Below, piece after piece: positions 1-6,138 of a stretch of 8,507 bases of DNA. The stretch spans positions 1 through 8,507 of the forward strand of contig JAHWIT010000020.1 of NCBI GenBank assembly GCA_019322455.1, in the 5' to 3' direction. Origin of the DNA: Candidatus Woesearchaeota archaeon. GTDB lineage: Archaea > Nanobdellota > Nanobdellia > Woesearchaeales > WJKL01. The notes under the pieces are model-generated. The model worked only from the letters and a program-made list of their open reading frames with translations. It was not told the origin of the DNA and searched no databases. A program made the position numbers and the translations under genes. The stretch's first letter is position 1; each line of letters starts with the position of its first letter.

Positions 1-293
1 AAGATGTTCCTCCTCCAGAAAAAAAGGATGAAAAACAAACGACAACAACAGTTACAAGAGTAGATGAATTATTTACAAGTTTACCAGATAAACCAAGAGA
101 GGATATAACTCGAGATTCTGCTCCAGAGCCAAGTTTAGAGGAGCAAATATTAAGTGATGTTAAAGAACTAGCACAAAATCCAGAGCAAACACCAAAAGAA
201 GTGATAAAATTAATGGATAAATATTCAGATGCTTTTGGTTTTTCAAAAGATTTAATTGCACAATATAAAAAATTTTTTAGAATTGAGGAATGA
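1..293 (+). CDS. C-terminal part of an unrecognised protein (5' end outside window)
   Basis: An open frame with codons from base 3 runs to TGA at 291-293 and gives the last 96 residues of a protein that starts upstream. I do not recognise the family. The visible part begins with a charged, Thr/Pro-rich and probably disordered linker (PPPEKKDEKQTTTT). An acidic stretch with the short motif DITRDS (bases 102-119) follows, and then a roughly 50-residue probably helical tail ending in KKFFRIEE. The stop overlaps the ATG at 290 (ATGA), and the ribosome binding site of the next gene lies inside this frame, so the two genes are probably co-transcribed and translationally coupled. The next protein carries a near-identical motif, DVSRDS, also in an acidic linker. 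Codon usage (AGA, TTA, AAA) matches the neighbours. The frame is supported by its composition and coupling; function is unknown. Confidence 0.8.
   Translation, partial: DVPPPEKKDEKQTTTTVTRVDELFTSLPDKPREDITRDSAPEPSLEEQILSDVKELAQNPEQTPKEVIKLMDKYSDAFGFSKDLIAQYKKFFRIEE
285..288 (+). promoter_or_regulatory. Ribosome binding site GAGG that favours the start at 299
   Basis: GAGG lies one base before the ATG at 290 but ten bases before the ATG at 299. The first spacing is too short for Shine-Dalgarno pairing and the second is workable. The same layout (GAGGG, eight bases, ATG) occurs before the gene at 2996. The start at 299 is therefore preferred, although the longer form from 290 would add only three residues (MIK). 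Confidence 0.6.
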
Positions 294-298
294 TAAAA

Positions 299-2815
299 AT
301 GCCAGAAGAGAAAAAAGAACAAATTGCAGAAGCTGCAAATTTATTAAAAGCAACTTTAGAAAAAATGATGCAGAATCCTAAATATCAAGCTCAACCAGAT
401 CAACCACAACAACCTGAATCTCCACAACCTAGTGAACAACCTCAAACTCCAAAAATTACTGCTATTGGAGCTACAGGTGGAGCAGCAAAAAAAGTGACTG
501 GACCAGTTGCTGCTTATACAGGAGAGTCAAAATCTTCGGGTTTAACTGCAGCTGTCCATGTTAGAGACGATTTCACAAATGTTGATGCAGATGTGAGTCG
601 TGATTCTGAAGATCAGATAAAAGAACAACTTGAAGGAAGTGGCAGATTAGAAGAAGCATTTGAGACTAGTTATAAGCAAAGAATGACTAATCTAAGAGAA
701 GGATTAGATGAATTATTAGGACAAGCATCTACAGTTGGATATGATCCTACAAACTTCAATAATGTATTAGATCAGACTGAAATGATTTATAGTGTGATAT
801 CTGAGATTTATCATAAGTATGAGAATGGGGAAGTGGAAGTTAACTTAGATAATTACTCAAAAACATTAAAACAAAAAATTAGTGAATTAAAAAGTTCTTC
901 TGACAGATTAAATAAAATAGATAAACCAGAGTTAGAAGAACGAAATAATCATTATTTGATGAGAGAAATAAATAAAGATAAACAGGCTCTGGTAATGGAT
1001 TATAAAGGAAAGATTGATAATTTAATACATATTATTGGTTCATTAGGAAAAGATATTTTAATTCATCATTGGGTTGCAAAGACATTAAGAGATTTAAAGG
1101 ATGTAGATAAAAAAGTAAGAAAGAATATAGAAGAGAAAAATGTTGATAGTAAGTTAGTTAATAAGGATCTAAAACAAAATTATGATTTTTTCTTAAATAA
1201 AGGATATCCAAATTGTTTTTATAAAAGAGGGTTAGAAAGAGAGGTTTCAAGAGAATTTCCACCTGATGCTGAAAGTCCTACAAATCTAAAGATAGTAAAT
1301 ACTATTGAAAAGACAATGAATAATCTTGGTTTTGAAATAGATAATGTTTATATAATTAGATTGATAACTGAGGCAGAAACCTTAGACAGCGAAGCAAGAG
1401 ATCAAGAATTAAAAGCAGTAATGGAAGCAAAAGATAGAGAAGGAAAACAAGATATATTGGGGCTTGCTAATCAAATAGAAGAGCTGAGAGGAGAAATTGA
1501 AAAAGAAAAAGACGGAGACAAAGATGAAAAATTAAGACGTTTAAATAGTATAAGTGGTTCTTTTAAAAAAGCTGAAGGTTATTATGTAGAAAAAATAGAA
1601 AATTTAAGAAAAGAAGTAAGAGCAAGAGATGAAATATTAGAGAAAAGAGAATATAGAATTAAAACTGTGGCAGATGAAGTAGATGGTTTGCGACAGAAGC
1701 TGAAAAAAGAAAGAGCAAGGAAAGGTCCAAGCAGATGGGGCTGGTTTAGAAAATTAGTTGCAGCTGCTGCATTATTAGGAGCTGCTTGGGGAGCATATGA
1801 ATATAAAATAAGTTCTGACGAATCATTAAGGGATGATGTTGCTCAACTTACTTCTAAAATAAGTGGTGCTTATGTAAGTGCAGAGGATGCTGTAAAAAAG
1901 GAAGAAGAAGCAGTTGCTGCAAGGAAAGAAGCTGAAGAAAAAGCTAATAATTTAGAAAGACAAGTTGAAAGATTCGAAACACAAAAAGATAAAGCAATTA
2001 CTGGAAAACAACAATCTGATGGAGAGGTAGTTAAATTAATAGGACAAGTTGAAAGACTAGAAACTGAGAAAAAGAGAATAGAAGATGAATTAACTAAAGC
2101 AAAAGAAAACAAGGTTGATCCTGCTAAAATCACTGATTTAAACAAGCAATTAGAAAAAGCAAATAAAAAAGCAAGCGATGCTATTAAAGTAAGAGACGAG
2201 GTAGTTGCTGTGAAAACTTCTTTGGAAAATCAAGTTTTAGATTTCAAAAACAAGTATAAATCAAGTGAAGAAAGAAATAAGGTATATGAACGTTTATTAA
2301 ATGCGAAGGATCCAGGATTTGTAAAGAAATTGGCTAATGTTATAAAAGAAAAAGTAGCTGAAGCAAAAGCAAGCGGAGATCCTGCTAGAGTTGCTGAATT
2401 AGAAGGAAAATTAACTGAAGCAAATGAAAAAGCAAGCAATGCTCTGAACGCAAGAGATGAAGCAGTTGCTGCAAAAAAAGATTTTGAAGGAAAACTTACA
2501 GATTTAAGAAATAAATATGAAACAGATGTTAATGCTCTTAGAGATCAATTAGCTAGAGCAAGTGGAGCTGATCCCCGTGTTTTTGAGGCATTTAAGAAGA
2601 GTTATGGAGCAAAATTTGATGAATTGAAAAAGGATTATGAAAAACAATTGGCTGATGTTCAAAAAGAGTTAGCAGAAGCAAAAAGAGCAGGAAGTGCTGT
2701 GGTTGCTAAACCTGTTAAGCCAATTGTAAGTAGACCAGTTAGTAAAAAAGGTATTGATATTAATAAGGTTGATCCTGAGCGTTTAAAACTTATGAAACAG
2801 TTGTTTGGTCATTAA
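299..2815 (+). CDS. Large coiled-coil protein with one mid-chain membrane segment and tandem repeats
   Basis: 838 residues from ATG 299; family not recognised. Residues 1-30 are a probable helix, 31-51 are Pro/Gln-rich and disordered, and 55-115 form a linker with DVSRDS (98-103). Residues 115-370 are a helical, Lys/Glu-rich region, and 370-470 a coiled coil. A very basic stretch (KKERARKGPSRWGWFRK) precedes a hydrophobic segment at about 480-500 (LVAAAALLGAAWGAY). By the positive-inside rule the N-terminal part is cytoplasmic and the C-terminal 340 residues external, but the segment is short and its membrane insertion is not certain. Residues 520-800 are coiled coil containing two gap-free 87-residue repeats (606-692 and 693-779) and an older partial copy of their core near 530. 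The end is a Pro/Val linker plus a small conserved-looking tail (INKVDPERLKLMKQLFGH). I see no Walker A motif, so an SMC or Rad50 ATPase is unlikely. Coupled to the upstream gene by ATGA. A rod or tether at the cell surface is my inference. Confidence 0.85.
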   Translation: MPEEKKEQIAEAANLLKATLEKMMQNPKYQAQPDQPQQPESPQPSEQPQTPKITAIGATGGAAKKVTGPVAAYTGESKSSGLTAAVHVRDDFTNVDADVSRDSEDQIKEQLEGSGRLEEAFETSYKQRMTNLREGLDELLGQASTVGYDPTNFNNVLDQTEMIYSVISEIYHKYENGEVEVNLDNYSKTLKQKISELKSSSDRLNKIDKPELEERNNHYLMREINKDKQALVMDYKGKIDNLIHIIGSLGKDILIHHWVAKTLRDLKDVDKKVRKNIEEKNVDSKLVNKDLKQNYDFFLNKGYPNCFYKRGLEREVSREFPPDAESPTNLKIVNTIEKTMNNLGFEIDNVYIIRLITEAETLDSEARDQELKAVMEAKDREGKQDILGLANQIEELRGEIEKEKDGDKDEKLRRLNSISGSFKKAEGYYVEKIENLRKEVRARDEILEKREYRIKTVADEVDGLRQKLKKERARKGPSRWGWFRKLVAAAALLGAAWGAYEYKISSDESLRDDVAQLTSKISGAYVSAEDAVKKEEEAVAARKEAEEKANNLERQVERFETQKDKAITGKQQSDGEVVKLIGQVERLETEKKRIEDELTKAKENKVDPAKITDLNKQLEKANKKASDAIKVRDEVVAVKTSLENQVLDFKNKYKSSEERNKVYERLLNAKDPGFVKKLANVIKEKVAEAKASGDPARVAELEGKLTEANEKASNALNARDEAVAAKKDFEGKLTDLRNKYETDVNALRDQLARASGADPRVFEAFKKSYGAKFDELKKDYEKQLADVQKELAEAKRAGSAVVAKPVKPIVSRPVSKKGIDINKVDPERLKLMKQLFGH
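2114..2374 (+). repeat. Coding tandem repeat, copy 1 (87 codons)
   Basis: Residues 606-692 of the coiled-coil protein, starting VDPAKITDLNKQLEKANKKA. It aligns with the next 87 residues without any gap: the two DPA(K/R) starts are 87 residues apart, and the internal DP pairs (DPGFVKK and DPRVFEA) are also exactly 87 apart. About a third of positions in the first two thirds are identical. Confidence 0.75.
2375..2635 (+). repeat. Coding tandem repeat, copy 2 (87 codons)
   Basis: Residues 693-779, starting GDPARVAELEGKLTEANEKA. The best conserved core is (D/N)A(I/L)xxRDE(A/V)VA(A/V)K, found in both copies. A related core, DAVKKEEEAVAARK, sits 97 residues before that of copy 1 (near residue 530), suggesting an older, partly eroded third unit. 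Confidence 0.75.
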
Positions 2816-2855
2816 TTTTATTAGAAAAGAGGTTCTTATTTTAAAAAAAAATATA

Positions 2856-2875
2856 TGAAAGTGCTAACATTTTCA
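2856..2875 (+). repeat. Intergenic hairpin 1
   Basis: Inverted repeat TGAAAGTG / CATTTTCA around the loop CTAA: eight pairs, one of them G-U. It lies about 40 bases after the stop of the coiled-coil gene. It shares ATATGAAA...CATTT(T)CAAA with hairpin 2, so the two look like diverged copies. Confidence 0.55.
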
Positions 2876-2888
2876 AAACCATAACATA

Positions 2889-2907
2889 TGAAATGTATAT
2901 CATTTCA
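2889..2907 (+). repeat. Intergenic hairpin 2
   Basis: Perfect inverted repeat TGAAATG / CATTTCA with the five-base loop TATAT. The stem is AT-rich and weak as RNA alone. Its similarity to hairpin 1 and its place in a row of three make it more notable than a single chance dyad. Confidence 0.5.
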
Positions 2908-2915
2908 AAGTTTCA

Positions 2916-2932
2916 GAATTGCTTTGCAATTC
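2916..2932 (+). promoter_or_regulatory. Perfect dyad next to the promoter, possible operator
   Basis: GAATTGC-TTT-GCAATTC is a perfect seven-base dyad with a three-base centre. Its right arm ends on the first base of the BRE-like element of the next promoter. Archaeal Lrp-type activators are known to bind short palindromes immediately upstream of the BRE, so a regulator site is plausible. It could equally act as an RNA hairpin at the end of the upstream transcript. Confidence 0.45.
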
Positions 2933-2948
2933 CAAAACCTTTTTAAAT
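2932..2948 (+). promoter_or_regulatory. Archaeal BRE/TATA promoter of the lipoprotein-like operon
   Basis: CCAAAACCTTTTTAAAT combines a purine-rich BRE-like part with a TATA box (CTTTTTAAAT). Transcription would be expected to start near 2966-2971, leaving a leader of about 25-30 bases before ATG 2996. The same extended pattern occurs before the genes at 6139 and 7483. Confidence 0.65.
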
Positions 2949-2982
2949 AACTACTATTGAATGGTAATTAAATAGTAAGATT

Positions 2983-2987
2983 GAGGG
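2983..2987 (+). promoter_or_regulatory. Ribosome binding site GAGGG that decides the start at 2996
   Basis: GAGGG lies eight bases before ATG 2996, a good Shine-Dalgarno spacing. A frame opening at TTG 2981 would place this site inside the coding sequence, so TTG is rejected as the start. Confidence 0.7.
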
Positions 2988-2995
2988 AAATAAAA

Positions 2996-3886
2996 ATGGA
3001 TTTAAATGAAAATGATGATTCTCTATATAGAAAGAGATCTAGTTTAGGTCTTTGTGCAAAAATAGTTACTACTGGAGCTTTATTGGTAAATGTATTAGGT
3101 GGTTGTTTTGCAAAGGATATTGCTTATGTTAGAAGTCCTGATGCTATACCCACTAAAGTTAGTGCTTATGAAAATAAGTTAGAAACAATTGCTGAAGGTA
3201 TGAAGCTTTATGATTCTACAACAAAACAATATGATAATATCAAAGTAAGAGCAGAGGTTGAAAAACAGCTTAAAAAAGATCCTGCAAATCCTTCAGGATA
3301 TAAAGATCTGATGGGTTATGATATAGATCAGCTTTTAGCTACAAGAGCTGCTTTGGATAAAGTTGTTGAGCAAAATAGAGAATATATAAAAGCTAATGCA
3401 AAAGATCCTTTAAAAGCAGCAGAGGTTGCAAGAAGAAGGTTAGAAAATTCAGAGTTGGAAACTAAAAAAAGAGAATATGGTATAACTTCAAAAAAATATC
3501 ATTTTTTAGGAGCAAATGATACAAGTAAAAGTGATGATGCTGGAAAAAGAGAGAGAAAAAAACATTTTGTAACACTTGGAATTATGGCGTATGGTGCAGG
3601 GGAATTTGATAACTGGGAAAAATTTAATGAGTTAAGAAAGAAAGATTTTACTTCTATTTTAGGTGATAGAGATAATTATGATTGGATAACTGAAAGATAT
3701 CCTGATGATGTTAGAAAAGCACATTTAGTTCGTAGTGGAAAATGTAAAAGAAATGGCAAGAGAGGTTTTTGGGCAACTCTTGGTATAGGATTACTTTGGG
3801 CTTTATTAAGTAATCAAGAAGAAAGTAATGGAGGAGGACCAGGTCCTAATATAGGCGGAGAACAAGGAAATCCGACAGGTAAATAA
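2996..3886 (+). CDS. Putative exported lipoprotein-like protein, family unknown
   Basis: 296 residues from ATG 2996. A polar N-terminus with RKR (12-14) precedes a hydrophobic stretch (17-36) ending in LGGC (34-37), which fits a lipobox with Cys37 as lipid-attached residue. Cleavage after CFA (39) by signal peptidase I, or an uncleaved anchor, are alternatives. Lys22 inside the stretch and the acidic first residues (DLNENDD) are unusual for a signal. Residues 40-160 are probably helical and rich in Lys, Glu and Ala, with two KDP turns. The middle (170-245) is mixed and aromatic (KHFVTLGIMAYGAGEFDNW). Near the end a basic patch (KCKRNGKRG) precedes a second hydrophobic segment (257-271, GFWATLGIGLLWALL), then a Gly/Pro-rich 25-residue tail. 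I do not recognise the family. It has its own promoter and ends one base before the next start codon, so the two genes form an operon. Topology is unresolved. Confidence 0.8.
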   Translation: MDLNENDDSLYRKRSSLGLCAKIVTTGALLVNVLGGCFAKDIAYVRSPDAIPTKVSAYENKLETIAEGMKLYDSTTKQYDNIKVRAEVEKQLKKDPANPSGYKDLMGYDIDQLLATRAALDKVVEQNREYIKANAKDPLKAAEVARRRLENSELETKKREYGITSKKYHFLGANDTSKSDDAGKRERKKHFVTLGIMAYGAGEFDNWEKFNELRKKDFTSILGDRDNYDWITERYPDDVRKAHLVRSGKCKRNGKRGFWATLGIGLLWALLSNQEESNGGGPGPNIGGEQGNPTGK

Positions 3887-3887
3887 A

Positions 3888-6008
3888 ATGAAAGGAAAAA
3901 TTTTAATTGGAATCTTTGCATTTTTAATGGTTTTATTAAGCTGTGTTGTTTATGCTGATGTTCCTGTTGAATATGCATTAAGAGAAGCAACAATATTAGA
4001 TTCAGGAAGTATAAGTTATTCAACTAATCCTGTTACTGATGTTAGTGCAATTGGATATATATGTGCTGATGAAAATTGTAATCAGGTTAGTGGAACACTG
4101 TGGAATGGAGATATACAAAATAGTGGTACATCAGAGTTTTTACAATTAGTTTATCCAACAGATTTACCAGCATCTGGATATTATGCTGTATATTTTTACA
4201 AAGATGGATATATTCCATATGGAATCAAGGCTTTTTGGCATGGAAATGCTAATATACAATATAGTACTGCTTATCTAAGCAAAAAGGATGTTTGCAGAGC
4301 ACCAATTGATACTTTAGAGGTATTGAATGATGTGCAACAAAATGTTCCTGTAGTAATGGAAATTGATGCAAGTTTAGATGGAAGTACTTATGCTGCGCTT
4401 AGTAATACTGGAACAGTAGGTTATAGACCACCTGAATTAAATCAACATCATAGTGTTGAAACAAGGATTACATTAAAGATTTATGATGAGAATGATGATT
4501 TGGTTTATGAAGATGAACAAACAGTAATGATATTTTATAGTAATAGTAGAAGGGTTGAATTTACATGGACTCCTGAAGACGAAGGAGATTATAGAGTTGT
4601 TGTAACTACTTTTGTTATAGACGATAAATGTCTTACAAGTGAAGAACAAGAAGTAAGTAGTGAATTTCATGTTTTAGAAGAAGATCCTAATGATATGTGT
4701 TATACTTTATTAAATAATTTAAAGGTTTCAGACCAGTTTGTTTCTGTTGGAGAAACAGTAACAATAAGTGGAGATAAGATAAGTAATTATGCTGATGAAG
4801 AATATGTTTTAAATTCAATTCCAACTGAGTTAGTTTTAGAAGTAACTGATAACAGCGGAACTATTGTTTATTCAGAGACAAAGAGCGTTAATGCAAATAG
4901 TAATGTTGTTGATGCAGAAGGATTTGAATTTGAATGGACTCCAAATAGTCAAGGATGGTATACTATTTTAGTTAGTGGAGTTGGAGACAGTAATTTATGT
5001 AATGGAAAGGATAATCTTGTTGAGACAGAAAGAGTAACTGTATATGTTTCTGGAGTTGCTTCAGCTAGTGCACCTGTTTTAGAAGGAATTCCTGATTATA
5101 TATTAGAAGAAGGAGAAGCAGTTGGTTTAGTAGAAGATGATGATGATCTTAGATCAATTCCTTTAATCGATTTATGGAATTATGTAACTGATTCTGATAC
5201 TGCTGATGAAGATTTAAGATTCAATATTGTAGGACAAACAAATGAAGATTTAACTTTATGTTCAGTATATTCAAATAGATATATTGGATGCAGTACAACA
5301 AAGGGTGGAGGTTATACTGATGTTACTGTAGAGGTTTCAGACGGAGAAAATAGTGATAGAGATAGTTTTAGAGTAATTGTAAATAAGATTACTGAAGCTC
5401 CAATAATTGGAAATATTCCTAATGTTGAATTAAAACAAGGAGGAAGTGTTTCTCTTGATTTAGATAAATATGTTACTGATGATAATCCAGTTAGTGAACT
5501 TAGCTGGAGAGCTTCAGGAACTGAGCATGTAAGAGTTAGTATAGATTCAAAATCTCATGTTGCAACAATTACAACAAAGGATGATGAATGGGATGGACAA
5601 GATAATGTTATATTTACTGTAACAGATACAGATGGATTTAGTGCATCTGATATTTGTGTTGTAACTATATTAGATAAATTAGCTGAGGAAGCAAAAAGGA
5701 ATGAGTTAACAATATCAAGAATTATGATGAATGATGTTGTTAATGGAAATGAACTTTTACAATTAAATATAAGATTGGTTAATGATGGTGACAAGGATTT
5801 GAAGGATTTAGTAGTAAGTGCAAGAGCTTTAGAATTAGACAGTTATTATTCAGTTGGTCCTTTTGATTTAAAGGATGGAAGAGATGTTTCAAAGGATTTA
5901 TTTTTGATATTGCCTGAAGATGTTGAGCCTGGTTATTATTATGTTAGAATTAGTGTAGGTAACAATAAAATTAAAAGAGTTATTTATAGAGAATTTGTCA
6001 TTGAATAA
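3888..6008 (+). CDS. Exported multidomain surface protein with Ig-like and cadherin-like domains
   Basis: 706 residues. A signal peptide (1-23, MKGKILIGIFAFLMVLLSCVVYA) probably ends at VYA|DVPVE; LLSC (16-19) could alternatively be a lipobox. The mature chain is mostly beta. There is an N-terminal domain (24-133, close pair C59/C64). Two related Ig-like units follow at 136-262 and 271-388, each opening with Cys, carrying FxWTPxxxGxY (225-235, 348-358) and closing with Cys (248, 371). Two cadherin-like units (about 396-499 and 504-595) show the pattern PxxxxIPxxxLxxGxxxxL...VTDxD...VTDTDGFS. The last domain (605-706) is CARDB-like and resembles the middle domain of the S-layer-like protein at 6139. 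No C-terminal membrane segment is seen, so it is secreted, lipid-anchored or held by partners. Adhesion or S-layer association is inferred. The start is one base after the previous stop, with only a weak ribosome binding site, which suggests coupling. It ends in tandem stops TAA TAG. Confidence 0.88.
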   Translation: MKGKILIGIFAFLMVLLSCVVYADVPVEYALREATILDSGSISYSTNPVTDVSAIGYICADENCNQVSGTLWNGDIQNSGTSEFLQLVYPTDLPASGYYAVYFYKDGYIPYGIKAFWHGNANIQYSTAYLSKKDVCRAPIDTLEVLNDVQQNVPVVMEIDASLDGSTYAALSNTGTVGYRPPELNQHHSVETRITLKIYDENDDLVYEDEQTVMIFYSNSRRVEFTWTPEDEGDYRVVVTTFVIDDKCLTSEEQEVSSEFHVLEEDPNDMCYTLLNNLKVSDQFVSVGETVTISGDKISNYADEEYVLNSIPTELVLEVTDNSGTIVYSETKSVNANSNVVDAEGFEFEWTPNSQGWYTILVSGVGDSNLCNGKDNLVETERVTVYVSGVASASAPVLEGIPDYILEEGEAVGLVEDDDDLRSIPLIDLWNYVTDSDTADEDLRFNIVGQTNEDLTLCSVYSNRYIGCSTTKGGGYTDVTVEVSDGENSDRDSFRVIVNKITEAPIIGNIPNVELKQGGSVSLDLDKYVTDDNPVSELSWRASGTEHVRVSIDSKSHVATITTKDDEWDGQDNVIFTVTDTDGFSASDICVVTILDKLAEEAKRNELTISRIMMNDVVNGNELLQLNIRLVNDGDKDLKDLVVSARALELDSYYSVGPFDLKDGRDVSKDLFLILPEDVEPGYYYVRISVGNNKIKRVIYREFVIE

Positions 6009-6046
6009 TAGTTATTGATAGTAGTTACTTAATAATGCTAAAAAAA

Positions 6047-6063
6047 CCAAAAGCTTTATAAAG
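6047..6063 (+). promoter_or_regulatory. Archaeal BRE/TATA promoter of the S-layer-like gene
   Basis: CCAAAAGCTTTATAAAG holds a BRE-like part and a clear TATA box (CTTTATAAAG). A start near 6081-6086 would give a leader of about 55 bases, the longest of the three in this window. The leader contains a run of six G (6092-6097), striking in such AT-rich DNA. Confidence 0.7.
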
Positions 6064-6125
6064 AAGTATTATTTTCAATGTTCAGATAACAGGGGGGTTA
6101 CGGTTCAAATTCAATAGAAAAGTTA

Positions 6126-6132
6126 GAGGAGG
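6126..6132 (+). promoter_or_regulatory. Strong ribosome binding site GAGGAGG
   Basis: The seven-base purine-rich Shine-Dalgarno sequence lies six bases before ATG 6139. It is the strongest such site in the window, consistent with high expression of a structural surface protein. Confidence 0.8.
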
Positions 6133-6138
6133 AAAAAA

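Noticed and set aside
299..2815. SMC/Rad50-type or chromosome-partition ATPase
   Set aside because: The coiled coil invites this reading, but no Walker A, Walker B or signature motif is visible and the chain has a Pro/Gln-rich N-terminus and a hydrophobic segment.
2855..2932. CRISPR array
   Set aside because: The repeats are short, diverged and palindromic, with no equal unique spacers and no cas genes nearby.
2888..2950. 20-codon open frame (MKCISFQ...) and a 9-codon frame at 2855
   Set aside because: No ribosome binding site; they run through the hairpins and the 20-codon frame reads into the TATA box of the next promoter.
2981..2995. TTG start for the lipoprotein-like gene
   Set aside because: It would place the GAGGG ribosome binding site inside the coding region; ATG 2996 has correct spacing.
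5604..5660. Dockerin or EF-hand calcium site (DTDGFSASD)
   Set aside because: The acidic DTDG stretch fits the usual VTDxDG strand turn of cadherin-like domains; no paired dockerin helix-loop repeats follow.
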